Below are positions 1 through 8,173 of a DNA stretch of 44,952 nt, piece by piece. Every line of letters begins with the position of its first letter. The stretch's first letter is position 1. Under the pieces are notes generated by a model, which ran no database searches, was not told the origin of the DNA, and was given only the letters and a program-made list of their open reading frames with translations. A program made the position numbers and the translations under genes. Origin of the DNA: Bacteroidota bacterium (GTDB taxonomy: Bacteria > Bacteroidota > Bacteroidia > UKL13-3); the NCBI GenBank assembly GCA_034439655.1, contig JAWXAU010000135.1:1-44952 (forward strand), in the 5' to 3' direction.

Positions 1-34
1 GTGTATATCTATTCGTATTCATTATATATATAAA

Positions 35-274
35 TTATCCACCCGAAAATGGAGGTAGAATTGCAATTTCTGAATCTGATGTTATTATAATTTCATTACT
101 TGCTATATTTTTATTAACTGCTACCAAATAATTAATCCCATTTAAATATATATATTTCTTTTCGAGTATTGCACGTAGTTGCTCCACATTTTCGACAGAC
201 TCATCCACTTCTATCATACTTCCTATTTGCTCTTGCAACATTCCAAAAAACTTTATAGATATGGCTTTATTCAT
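35..274 (-). CDS. moaD: Molybdopterin synthase sulfur-carrier subunit MoaD
   Basis: This 79-residue protein is the small subunit of molybdopterin synthase. Its C-terminal glycine is thiocarboxylated and donates sulfur, with MoaE, to cPMP to make molybdopterin in the cytoplasm. The sequence shows the family's usual length of about 80 residues, a start typical of the ubiquitin-like fold (AISIKFFGMLQEQIG) and the required Gly-Gly end (PPFSGG). Its ATG overlaps the stop of the upstream transporter gene by one base (TAATG), so translation is probably coupled. moaA and moeA lie in the same operon; moaE and the activating enzyme are not in the window and may lie beyond the left edge. ThiS-like carriers share the fold, but the neighbours favour MoaD. 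Confidence 0.9.
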   Translation of the reverse strand: MNKAISIKFFGMLQEQIGSMIEVDESVENVEQLRAILEKKYIYLNGINYLVAVNKNIASNEIIITSDSEIAILPPFSGG

Positions 275-1020
275 TAGGCAAATATAAGTTTAATTGATGC
301 AATACCAAGACCTATAGCCAGCAGTCGCTTAATGGAAACTTCATGGGCTTTTGCACTACCCCACCATGCACCCAATAATCCACCAAAAATTACAACTGAT
401 AATAACGCATAGGTTTCTTTTGTAAAAATTATATTACTTGGTGGCCAGGTTTTTTCATTTAATAATCCTGCAGCAGAATTAACCAATATAAACAAAGCCG
501 ATACCGCCGCTGTTTGCTTGGCCAATGCCCATCCAAAAAGCAATATAATAGGACTTAACAATATACCGCCCCCTATTCCCAGCAGTCCCGACAAGAAACC
601 AATAACAGCACCAATGAGCAAGGCAATATATATATTCAATTCCAATTTAATTTTTTTGATGGGTATAGGAATACCACTTAATTTGATGACAGGGAATAAC
701 AAAATAATACCTAAAATTTTCTTATATGTTACAGGATTTATGGGAATACCCGCACCTATAAATGCCGCAGGAATTGAAGCCAGAGCAAAAGGATAAAACA
801 ATTTCCAATTAAAATATTTTTTAATATAATATTGACTAAAGGAAATAGACGATACCGCAATATTCAAAATTAATGCAGTAGTTTTCATATAATCTGTTGG
901 CAATGCCCATAAGGCCATCACGGCCAAATAACCACTGGCACCGCCATGCCCCACTGATGAGTACATAATTGAAACGAGTCCAATCAATATAATCATATAT
1001 ATATCAAAATGAACTGGCAT
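274..1020 (-). CDS. TauE/SafE-family membrane transporter in the Moco operon
   Basis: A 248-residue polytopic inner-membrane protein of the TauE/SafE family, whose characterised members export sulfite or sulfoacetate or move other small anions. Two internal-repeat signatures are visible: a glycine-rich stretch near residues 22-30 (SSVGHGGASG) and the more canonical GIGGG at 148-152 followed by a proline. Hydrophobic stretches allow about seven to eight membrane segments. The gene begins four bases after the moeA stop and its own stop overlaps the moaD start, so it is embedded in the molybdenum-cofactor operon. The substrate cannot be read from the sequence; export of sulfite or handling of another oxyanion linked to a molybdoenzyme is an inference from position. 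Confidence 0.82.
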   Translation of the reverse strand: MPVHFDIYMIILIGLVSIMYSSVGHGGASGYLAVMALWALPTDYMKTTALILNIAVSSISFSQYYIKKYFNWKLFYPFALASIPAAFIGAGIPINPVTYKKILGIILLFPVIKLSGIPIPIKKIKLELNIYIALLIGAVIGFLSGLLGIGGGILLSPIILLFGWALAKQTAAVSALFILVNSAAGLLNEKTWPPSNIIFTKETYALLSVVIFGGLLGAWWGSAKAHEVSIKRLLAIGLGIASIKLIFA

Positions 1021-1024
1021 AGTA

Positions 1025-2206
1025 TTAATTAATCCAATGAATTTCTATAATATCTCCCGCATTTTTTTCTTCCACATCTTCATGAATACAAACGAGGCAA
1101 TTTGCCAAAGCATACGAATGTAATATATAAGATTCTTGACCTGATAATATTTCAACACCATTTTCATCAGCAATTCCTTTGAGAAAATGGGTGAGTCCCT
1201 TCTTTTTTGTATATGAATTTTTTAGCGGTAGAAAGGATTTTTTTAATACTGCATTATCATAACCCATCATTGATTTTAAAGCTATGGAAACATACTCATA
1301 AAAACAGGTAAGCACCGAGGCGGGGTTGCCTGGCAAGCCAAATACAAGTTTATCTCCCAGTGTTCCAAAATATAAGGGTTTGCCGGGTTTTTGTTTGACA
1401 TTATGAAATACTTTTTTTACGCCTGCTTTTTCTAGCATCGTAACTACATAATCATAATCACCGACCGACACACCACCCGTTACCAAAAGCATATCTACTT
1501 TCTCAAATGCTATTTGTATATCTTTGTATAATACTTCAGGTTCATCAGGAACATGATTTATATAAATAGGTTCTATTCCTAAACTTGCCAAAGCAGCCAC
1601 CAACATAGGTTTATTAGAATCATATATACTTCCTTCCTCAAGTTCCAAACCAGGCTCTATCAATTCATCTCCAGTTGTAATAATAGCTACCTTGGGTTTA
1701 TTATATACGAATACTTCTGTAATACCCAAGCCCGTTAAATGCCCCACCGCAGCAGGTGTAATTAACTGCCCTTTGGCAAAAGCTATTTCCCCTTTTTGTA
1801 TATGTGAACCTATGGGTCTAACATTCATTCCTTGTTTAGCAGGTAATGGCGAAAAAGCTATATTTCCACCCGATACAATTGCATGCTCCTGCATAATCAC
1901 CGTGTCAGCACCTTCGGGTACAGATGCACCAGTAAAAATTCGAATAGCCGAATTGGGTTCTATCATACTTGTATAATATCCCCCAGCAGCAACTTCGCCC
2001 GCAAGCCTAAAATTATTCTTTTCTATATCTTTAAATCTGATTGCATAACCATCCATTGCACTTTGATTAAAGGGTGGCAACGCAAGTGGAGAATATATGT
2101 CTTGTGCCGATATAAACCCGCAAGCCTCAATAACACCAAGCCTTACCGAAATAAGCCCTGGAATATTTTCTTTAATAAATGCTACTGCTTCGTTAACACT
2201 AATCAT
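1025..2206 (-). CDS. moeA: Molybdopterin molybdenumtransferase MoeA
   Basis: MoeA inserts molybdate into adenylylated molybdopterin, the last general step of molybdenum-cofactor synthesis in the cytoplasm. The 393-residue length is normal. Family motifs are in order: SAMDGYA at residues 49-55, TTGDEL at 177-182, TGGVSVGDYD at 243-252, KQKPGKPL at 271-278 and GLPGNPAS at 290-297. It starts 11 bases after moaA ends and is followed after four bases by the TauE/SafE gene, so all four genes should be one transcript. No separate MogA/MoaB-type adenylyltransferase is seen here, so that activity must be encoded elsewhere. Confidence 0.95.
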   Translation of the reverse strand: MISVNEAVAFIKENIPGLISVRLGVIEACGFISAQDIYSPLALPPFNQSAMDGYAIRFKDIEKNNFRLAGEVAAGGYYTSMIEPNSAIRIFTGASVPEGADTVIMQEHAIVSGGNIAFSPLPAKQGMNVRPIGSHIQKGEIAFAKGQLITPAAVGHLTGLGITEVFVYNKPKVAIITTGDELIEPGLELEEGSIYDSNKPMLVAALASLGIEPIYINHVPDEPEVLYKDIQIAFEKVDMLLVTGGVSVGDYDYVVTMLEKAGVKKVFHNVKQKPGKPLYFGTLGDKLVFGLPGNPASVLTCFYEYVSIALKSMMGYDNAVLKKSFLPLKNSYTKKKGLTHFLKGIADENGVEILSGQESYILHSYALANCLVCIHEDVEEKNAGDIIEIHWIN

Positions 2207-2217
2207 ATATTATATAA

Positions 2218-3192
2218 TTATCCGCCGATAGAAATCATACTGCGATTTTCCATTTCATTGCTCAATTGCTGACCACCCAACATGGCAAATTTTGATTTTA
2301 CATTTTGTATAATAAGTGGTCGAATATCTTCACCCTTTCTATATGCGGAAAGTAAATCTGTTTCGGTTTGCGAAAACAAACAATTTTTCATCTTGCCATC
2401 AGCGGTTAATCTTAACCGGTTGCACCCACTGCAGAAAGGTTCGGTAACGGTGCTTATTACGGCAAAGGTTCCTGCAAATCCTTTTGCCTGATATTTTTTT
2501 GCGGTATCTTCGGGTTTGTCTTCTAGTTTTTCTATATCATACTTCCCTTCTATTTGCTCCATCATTTCCCTGTAACTATATACTTTTTCATGATCCCATT
2601 CATTCCCTTTAAAAGGCATAAATTCTATGAATCGCACATGCACAGGGAGATTACGGGTAAGCTCCACAAAATCACAAATTTCTGTTTCGTTCATGCCTTG
2701 CATCACCACTGCATTTATTTTAACATGAAAATCGTGTTGAATTAATTTTTCGATATTACCAATCACTTTACTAAAAGCATCCACTTTGGTAATTGTTTTA
2801 AATTTATCTGCGTCTAAAGTATCCAAACTCACGTTGATGGAACGCAAGCCGATTTCTTCAAAACAGGATATATATTTATCGAGGAAAACGCCATTGGTGG
2901 TGATGGCCAATTTAAGTGGCAACTTTCCTATATTATTAAAAACATGGAGAGCATCTTTTCTCACTAGCGGTTCACCGCCTGTAAAACGAACCCTATCTAC
3001 ACCCAACTCGGAAAATATTTGTATGATAGCTGTTATCTCATCAGCTTGCATCAAGTGTGGTGAAGGGTGGTTGATTTCGCCAAACGAAGCCACACAATAT
3101 TGACAGCGAAAATTACAGGCATCGGTAAGCGAAACCCTTAAATAATTATGGGCTCGACCAAAGGTGTCTGTAAGGCTATTCATGTCAGTCAT
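2218..3192 (-). CDS. moaA: GTP 3',8-cyclase MoaA (radical SAM)
   Basis: MoaA starts molybdenum-cofactor synthesis by converting GTP to 3',8-cyclo-GTP with radical SAM chemistry. The 324-residue protein has the N-terminal CX3CX2C cluster site (C26, C30, C33), the SAM-binding TGGEP at 71-75, the C-terminal second iron-sulfur site (C254, C257, C271) and the conserved Gly-Gly end. Everything needed for activity is present. It is the first gene of the minus-strand operon. A TAnnTTTG-type box lies about 30 bases before the start codon. The start at 3192 gives MTDMNSLTDTFGRAHNYLRV; the methionine three codons later is an alternative. Confidence 0.96.
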   Translation of the reverse strand: MTDMNSLTDTFGRAHNYLRVSLTDACNFRCQYCVASFGEINHPSPHLMQADEITAIIQIFSELGVDRVRFTGGEPLVRKDALHVFNNIGKLPLKLAITTNGVFLDKYISCFEEIGLRSINVSLDTLDADKFKTITKVDAFSKVIGNIEKLIQHDFHVKINAVVMQGMNETEICDFVELTRNLPVHVRFIEFMPFKGNEWDHEKVYSYREMMEQIEGKYDIEKLEDKPEDTAKKYQAKGFAGTFAVISTVTEPFCSGCNRLRLTADGKMKNCLFSQTETDLLSAYRKGEDIRPLIIQNVKSKFAMLGGQQLSNEMENRSMISIGG

Positions 3193-3222
3193 TTAGATTT
3201 GATGCGTGAGGGATTTGATATG

Positions 3223-3230
3223 CAAATTTA
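3223..3230 (-). promoter_or_regulatory. Candidate -7 box of the moaA operon promoter
   Basis: TAAATTTG on the minus strand matches the Bacteroidota -7 consensus TAnnTTTG and sits 30 bases before the moaA start. I see no good TTTG element at the expected upstream spacing, so this is a partial match. Confidence 0.42.
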
Positions 3231-3294
3231 CGCTAAGTAACCCTAATTAAATAAGAATTTAAAAAAGACTAAAGTATCATCAGATATTGCACCT

Positions 3295-3302
3295 TATGTT
3301 TG
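3295..3302 (+). promoter_or_regulatory. Candidate -7 box for the glycosyltransferase pair
   Basis: TATGTTTG matches TAnnTTTG and lies 20 bases before the TTG start at 3323. A clear -33 TTTG is missing. With the box at 3223-3230 on the other strand it would make the 130-base gap a divergent promoter region. Confidence 0.4.
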
Positions 3303-3322
3303 CATAAAATTTTACACGGCCT

Positions 3323-4420
3323 TTGAAAAAGATTCTATTTTTGTGCAGCGAATTCCCTCCAGGGCCTGGTGGTATTGGTAACCATGGATTTAACCTGATC
3401 AAAACATTACAGCAAAAAGGTTATGAAGTTTCCATCGTTACCAATTTAGAAAATGCTACTCACGTTGAAAGTCAAAATTTTGCGACTGCCCAACATTTGG
3501 AGGTGAATTATATAAATCGGGAAGGCGTTTTGCCTGTTCAGTTCAGAAGAATTTTGGCAGCATTCTCTATCGTTTCTCATCATAATATTATACTTTGTTC
3601 GGGCATGTTTTCACTTTGGGTGGCTGGCTTATTAAAAATATTTTACAGAAAGAAAAAATATATAGCCATCATTCACGGAACCGAAGTTACTGATACCAAT
3701 GCCATACACCAAAGATTCACCAAATGGGCTTTGAAAAAATTCGATACGGTTATATCTGTTTCTAAATATACACAAGAACAAATCGAGCCGAAAAATAAAA
3801 AAACTAAATATGAAGTAATTCCAAATGCGATCACCGCAGCCGATTTGCAAAAATATATTGTATCTGAACCTACCAAATGGAAAGGCAATCCCTCCTTGCT
3901 TACTGTGGGGAATGTTACCCGCAGAAAAGGACAACAAAATGTGATTAAAGCTTTGCCGCAAATTATTAAAATGTATCCCAAAGTACATTATCACATAGTT
4001 GGATTGCCTTCAAAGAAATCAGAATTTGAGACTTTGGCAAACGAATTAAAAGTGAGCGACTATATTACTTTCCACGGCAAGGTTGATGTACAAACACTAT
4101 ATACTTCCTATCAAAGTTGTGATGTGTTTGTGATGCTAAGTGAGAAACAACCCGATGGTGATGTAGAAGGTTTTGGAATAGCGATATTGGAAGCAAATTA
4201 TTACGGCAAACCTGCCATTGGTGCAACAGCCTGCGGTATTGAAGACGCAATAGAAGAAGGAAGTACAGGCCACAAAGTATCCAACAAAAATCCAGAACTA
4301 ATTGCAACAGCTTTACAAAAGATAATGGGGAATTACAATCACTATCATACTAATTCGAAAAGCTGGGCAATGAAACATGATTGGAATGATATTGCAGAAG
4401 ATTATATAAAACTGATGTGA
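3323..4420 (+). CDS. GT4-family glycosyltransferase (GT-B fold)
   Basis: A 365-residue cytoplasmic glycosyltransferase of the GT4 type, likely adding a sugar to a cell-surface glycan or lipid. The N-terminal Rossmann half has the glycine-rich acceptor loop near residues 14-20 (GPGGIGN). The donor-binding C-terminal half has RKGQQN at 201-206 and the E-x7-E motif EGFGIAILE at 282-290. It begins with TTG; the -7-like box at 3295-3302 supports that start and no better ATG is near. The next glycosyltransferase starts at its stop codon, so the two are co-translated. Donor and acceptor cannot be deduced. It is separated from the exopolysaccharide operon at 13-21 kb. Confidence 0.85.
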   Translation: MKKILFLCSEFPPGPGGIGNHGFNLIKTLQQKGYEVSIVTNLENATHVESQNFATAQHLEVNYINREGVLPVQFRRILAAFSIVSHHNIILCSGMFSLWVAGLLKIFYRKKKYIAIIHGTEVTDTNAIHQRFTKWALKKFDTVISVSKYTQEQIEPKNKKTKYEVIPNAITAADLQKYIVSEPTKWKGNPSLLTVGNVTRRKGQQNVIKALPQIIKMYPKVHYHIVGLPSKKSEFETLANELKVSDYITFHGKVDVQTLYTSYQSCDVFVMLSEKQPDGDVEGFGIAILEANYYGKPAIGATACGIEDAIEEGSTGHKVSNKNPELIATALQKIMGNYNHYHTNSKSWAMKHDWNDIAEDYIKLM

Positions 4421-5481
4421 TGACGACCAAGCTAATTGTAATATTTGACGCCACTAAAACAGGAAATAGGGAAAGTGGCCTGGGCAATTTTTGTTATAAT
4501 TTAGGTAAAGAAATTTCGTTGATAAAGCCAGAACGTTTTGAGATACAATTTTTGGTACATAAGGAGCAAATTAATTTATTCGGCCCTGAACATAAATATA
4601 TAATGCTGAATGCTACCCATAAATTTCCCGTAAACAATTTCAAAAACACGTCATTACTGCATGCTTGCTGGCAACTTAGCTCTTTGCAAAGCAGTAATAA
4701 AAAACTGAAATGGCTATACACGGTTCACGATTTAAATTTTCTTTTCAAATATAAAAGTTTCAAAAAAACATATTATACAAGCCGATTTCTAAGTAATATA
4801 AAACGTGCCGATAAGGTTGTATGTATCTCGCAAGCTACCAATGTACTCTTTGCTGATTTAACAGGCGATAATTACAGGGCCGATATTATATATAATGGAA
4901 ATTCACTATCAAATATACTACATACTCAAAAACCTGCAATAGATTTGCCCCAAAGATATTTATTTTTTATTGGAATTATATCACCTAAAAAAAATATTGA
5001 AAGCATATTCGAACTATTACAACAAATTCCTGAATTAAACCTTGTACTTGCTGGCGAGGCACAAACTATATACAAACAGCAACTACAGCAAAAAGCCACC
5101 CAATTAAATATCGTAAATAGCATTATATTTACTGGCAAAGTGAGCGAAGAAGAAAAACTATATTTATATAAAAATTGTGAAGCATATATTAACCCTTCTA
5201 TAGCCGAAGGCTTTGGTATTCCAGTAGTGGAAGCCATGAGTATGGGCAAGCCTTTGGTATTAAATAATATTCCTGCATTTATGGAAATAGCAGGAGATTT
5301 GGCTTTATATATAACCCCAGAAAACAAAACTGATTTTAGGAATAGTTATGATCACTATCTTCAAAAATTTAATGACTCTGAGATTGAGGATGAGATTAAA
5401 TGTGCATCACAGAAATTTTCATGGAAACAAGCTGCAGAGAGTTATGTGAAACTATATGAAGATATTTTGTTTGGTGATTGA
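4417..5481 (+). CDS. GT4-family glycosyltransferase, second of a coupled pair
   Basis: A 354-residue GT-B glycosyltransferase. Visible features are the N-terminal GLGNFCYNL loop (21-29), SPKKNIE at 189-195, at the start of the donor-binding half, and the E-x7-E motif EGFGIPVVE at 264-272. Its start overlaps the stop of the preceding glycosyltransferase. Translation could begin at GTG 4417 or at ATG 4420, which forms TGATG with that stop; the second seems at least as likely. The coupled pair probably adds successive sugars to the same acceptor. Specificity is unknown. A palindrome-bearing spacer follows before birA on the opposite strand. Confidence 0.84.
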   Translation: MMTTKLIVIFDATKTGNRESGLGNFCYNLGKEISLIKPERFEIQFLVHKEQINLFGPEHKYIMLNATHKFPVNNFKNTSLLHACWQLSSLQSSNKKLKWLYTVHDLNFLFKYKSFKKTYYTSRFLSNIKRADKVVCISQATNVLFADLTGDNYRADIIYNGNSLSNILHTQKPAIDLPQRYLFFIGIISPKKNIESIFELLQQIPELNLVLAGEAQTIYKQQLQQKATQLNIVNSIIFTGKVSEEEKLYLYKNCEAYINPSIAEGFGIPVVEAMSMGKPLVLNNIPAFMEIAGDLALYITPENKTDFRNSYDHYLQKFNDSEIEDEIKCASQKFSWKQAAESYVKLYEDILFGD

Positions 5482-5628
5482 TTCCGATTTGTCATTCCGA
5501 GTATGCGAGGCTCGCCGACGGCGGGTACTATGCTTGAGCCTTGCACCTGGCCTTATTAGCAGCAGATGTCTCCTTCTCCCGATAGCTATCGGGAGACGTG
5601 ACAAACTACTTGTAAACTATGGAGCTAC
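5482..5628. repeat. Intergenic palindrome-bearing spacer
   Basis: This convergent spacer between a glycosyltransferase gene and birA is clearly more GC-rich than its surroundings. It holds a perfect 22-base palindrome at 5575-5596 with core CCCGATAGCTATCGGG. A GC-rich stretch with a short GCCG/CGGC pairing lies near 5510-5525. A related core, CCCGATAATTATCGGG, occurs inside the repeat copy at 13054-13073. It looks like a dispersed palindromic element and could also act as a bidirectional transcript end, although no long T-run follows it. No reading frame is visible. Confidence 0.55.
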
Positions 5629-6384
5629 CTAATATATATAACCAATCTCCCCATTTTTAAATTTCAAAACGTTTCCTTCAATTTCCACCAACAAACAACC
5701 ATATTCATCAATACCTTTTATTATACCTTTTACACATTGAGTCTCTATCAAGAAACTATGAGGCTCCTTCATTCCAAAAAGATGTTTTAAATAATCTGCT
5801 TTCAGTGCTTCAAACTTACGGGCACGAAGTTGTTTGTATCGTTCGTCGATGCTATCTGTTAGACGCAACTGACAGGCTGTTAAGTTATACTCCTTTGCTG
5901 TCAATATTTTTAACGACGTTGCGTGTGATAATTCAGGTTCAAATTGACTTTGGTTAACATTAATTCCGATGCCTATCACACTACTGGCTATGGAATCGCC
6001 ACTTAAAGTATTCTGAATAAGCATCCCACAAATTTTCTGACCATTCACCATTATATCATTGGGCCATTTGATCGAAACCCCTTCAATAAGTTCCGCCAAA
6101 AAATCATATACCCCCAAACTCATGGCCATCGACAAATAAAACTGCTCTTCGGCTCTAATAAAAGTTGGATAAAGTACAAACGACATTAAAATATTTTGCC
6201 CTGGCAATGAGTGCCATTGCTTGCCCATTTGGCCACGTCCACCATTCTGATATGCGGTACTCACAGTAAAACCTTCCTTTACTGGCCCGCTCTTGAGGAG
6301 CATTTGCAACTGATGATTTGTGGAGTCTGTTTCCTGCAAAAAAACTTGCTCGTGACCCACAATTTTTTCTGTGGTAAGTAACAT
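5629..6384 (-). CDS. birA: Biotin--[acetyl-CoA-carboxylase] ligase
   Basis: This enzyme activates biotin with ATP and attaches it to the carrier lysine of biotin-dependent carboxylases. The 251-residue form starting at ATG 6384 (MLLTTEK) contains the whole catalytic domain: the substrate threonine/serine region TDST (19-22), the biotinyl-AMP loop GGRGQMGKQW (48-57) and KWPND (106-110) with the lysine that contacts biotin. There is no N-terminal winged helix, so it is a ligase without the repressor function of E. coli BirA. An upstream in-frame start at 6432 would add 16 unconserved-looking residues and crowd the divergent rsfS gene, so I prefer the shorter form. The birA-rsfS pairing is common in Bacteroidota. 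Confidence 0.92.
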   Translation of the reverse strand: MLLTTEKIVGHEQVFLQETDSTNHQLQMLLKSGPVKEGFTVSTAYQNGGRGQMGKQWHSLPGQNILMSFVLYPTFIRAEEQFYLSMAMSLGVYDFLAELIEGVSIKWPNDIMVNGQKICGMLIQNTLSGDSIASSVIGIGINVNQSQFEPELSHATSLKILTAKEYNLTACQLRLTDSIDERYKQLRARKFEALKADYLKHLFGMKEPHSFLIETQCVKGIIKGIDEYGCLLVEIEGNVLKFKNGEIGYIY

Positions 6385-6450
6385 GTTGCAAATGTGTGGT
6401 ATTTGTATTACATTTTTACACGATATTTGCAAAATATTTAATATTTTTTA

Positions 6451-6837
6451 GTGAAGGGTCAAATCAAGTTAGCACAAAAACAAAATGCCACCGCACAGCA
6501 GCTCTTAGACAGCGTGGTGGAAGGCATGAAGGAAAAGAAAGCAAAGAACATTGTAGTTCTAGACATGCTTAACCTCAAATCAGCTCCAGCAGATTATTTC
6601 GTAATATGTCATGGTGAGTCAGACAAACAAGTAGAAGCCATAGCCCGCAGTGTGGACGAAGTAGTAAAAAAGAATACAGGTGAAGATGCCCTACATATCG
6701 AAGGTCAGGACAATGCCGAATGGATCCTTCTCGATTATTTCAATGTGGTGGTGCATGTGTTCCAACAAGAAAAACGAAATTTCTTCGACATCGAAGGTTT
6801 GTGGGGCGATGCCCGAATACAAAATATCGAGGATTAA
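6451..6837 (+). CDS. rsfS: Ribosomal silencing factor RsfS
   Basis: RsfS (DUF143/Iojap family) binds protein L14 on the large ribosomal subunit and blocks subunit joining when nutrients are scarce. The 128-residue length and conserved blocks fit: the core with SAPADYFVICHGESDKQVEA, the EGQDNAEWILLDYF region and the VVHVFQQEKRNFFDIEGLWGDA end. The only sensible start is GTG at 6451. It diverges from birA. Its stop codon interlocks with that of the convergent rsmE gene by four bases (TTAA at 6834-6837). The ftsH gene that often follows rsfS in related genomes is not here. Confidence 0.93.
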   Translation: MKGQIKLAQKQNATAQQLLDSVVEGMKEKKAKNIVVLDMLNLKSAPADYFVICHGESDKQVEAIARSVDEVVKKNTGEDALHIEGQDNAEWILLDYFNVVVHVFQQEKRNFFDIEGLWGDARIQNIED

Positions 6838-7529
6838 TTTCCCAAATCCCAAACCGCTGCTATAGCCATAGCCGCAGTTTCAGTACGTAATATTTGTTTG
6901 GAGATTAATATCGGTTTAAATCCTTGGGCTTTTGCCAAAACAATTTCTGATTCATTAAAATCTCCCTCAGGGCCAATTAAAATTGTCGCTGACTTTTGTG
7001 CGTTAAATTTTATATATTCTTTGGCATCACAAAAAGCTATATATTTTTCACCCACAAATTCTTGCTGCATATATTTTTCATACGACATCACACCTTCTAT
7101 AACGGGCAACCACGAGCGTTTGCATTGTTTTAAAGCAGCAATTGCAATCTTCTGCATTCGTTCCAAATTTAGCTTATTGCGTTCCGTGCGTTTGCATTCA
7201 ATAAACGAAATTTTAGCTACGCCAAGTTCTGTTAGTTTTTCTAACATCCACTCCATGCGTTCATTGGTTTTTAAAACTGATACAGCAATGCTCAAACTAT
7301 TAGTTGCAGGATGATGATATAATACTTTATCTAAAATTACTGCGGTTTGTTTGTCGTGAACAGTTTGTATTCTCCCCTCTCCTATCCAACCTTTGCCGTT
7401 TAATACTATAATACTTTCGTCATTTTTTATCCTCAATACTTTGGCTCCATGCCACGATTCTTCAGCATTTAAAGTAATTATTTCACCTTCTTTTAGTTCA
7501 TCACATTCTGGAGTATAAAATGCTATCAT
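6834..7529 (-). CDS. rsmE: 16S rRNA (uracil1498-N3)-methyltransferase RsmE
   Basis: RsmE methylates N3 of U1498 in 16S rRNA on the assembled 30S subunit. The 231-residue protein has the family layout: an N-terminal PUA-like domain (about 1-70) and a C-terminal SPOUT knot whose SAM-binding segments are clear, namely ILIGPEGDFNESEI and LRTETAAMAIAAVWDLGN near the end. It is the last gene of the minus-strand series argS-cca-sco-rsmE, nine bases after the SCO gene. Its stop overlaps the rsfS stop on the other strand. Confidence 0.94.
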   Translation of the reverse strand: MIAFYTPECDELKEGEIITLNAEESWHGAKVLRIKNDESIIVLNGKGWIGEGRIQTVHDKQTAVILDKVLYHHPATNSLSIAVSVLKTNERMEWMLEKLTELGVAKISFIECKRTERNKLNLERMQKIAIAALKQCKRSWLPVIEGVMSYEKYMQQEFVGEKYIAFCDAKEYIKFNAQKSATILIGPEGDFNESEIVLAKAQGFKPILISKQILRTETAAMAIAAVWDLGN

Positions 7530-7538
7530 GATAATATA

Positions 7539-8153
7539 TTAATCTCTCAACAGCATCTTCGCATCCTCTATCAATTTATATACTTTATTCAAATCAGTTC
7601 CATCATAAGCATCACCACGCAAATGCCCTTGTTTATCGACCAACATGAAAAATTTGGTATGTAAAAAATATTCAGGTGATTTCACTCTTGCAGGCGAATC
7701 TAATAAATAGCTTTCGGCAGCCGTTGTATACAAATCTCTTTGAGTGCCTGTTAAAAACATCCAGTTTTTGCTTGAATGATGGGCTTCTGCATATTGTTTA
7801 AGTATATCAACTGAATCTGTTTCCGGATCAACCGTATGCGACAATATCATAAAATCATTCCTGTCTTTAAAAGCAGAATCCACTTTCATCATATTTTGGC
7901 CCATCGGCACACATATACTTTGGCATGTGGTAAAAAAATATTCTACCACATATACTTTCCCCTTTAAATCATTTTGTGTAACTATTTTCCCATCTTGATT
8001 GATGAATGAAAAAGGTTTTACTACGTGTCCAGAATCACCGAGAACAGGTATTTCCCTAATGGGCATTACATTATTCTTTTGCCATATATTATATAGAAAA
8101 AAACCTATCCCTACTATTGCAACTATAACTAATATCGTTTTTGTATTTTTCAT
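7539..8153 (-). CDS. SCO1/SenC-family copper/thiol protein
   Basis: A 204-residue membrane-anchored thioredoxin-fold protein of the SCO family. Such proteins deliver copper to the CuA site of cytochrome c oxidase or act as thiol reductases in the periplasm. A single N-terminal membrane segment (about 6-22) would anchor it with the domain outside. The copper ligands are intact: C77 and C81 in CQSIC and H165 in FLHTKFF. It sits between cca and rsmE with gaps of 20 and 9 bases, so it is co-transcribed with RNA-related genes. No oxidase subunits are near, so its target must be encoded elsewhere. Confidence 0.9.
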   Translation of the reverse strand: MKNTKTILVIVAIVGIGFFLYNIWQKNNVMPIREIPVLGDSGHVVKPFSFINQDGKIVTQNDLKGKVYVVEYFFTTCQSICVPMGQNMMKVDSAFKDRNDFMILSHTVDPETDSVDILKQYAEAHHSSKNWMFLTGTQRDLYTTAAESYLLDSPARVKSPEYFLHTKFFMLVDKQGHLRGDAYDGTDLNKVYKLIEDAKMLLRD

Positions 8154-8173
8154 TTTCTATTATAATATACTTT

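Noticed and set aside
3193-3322. Possible molybdenum-cofactor riboswitch before moaA
   Set aside because: The gap is 130 bases with the -7 box only 30 bases from the start; there is no space and no recognisable multi-stem structure.
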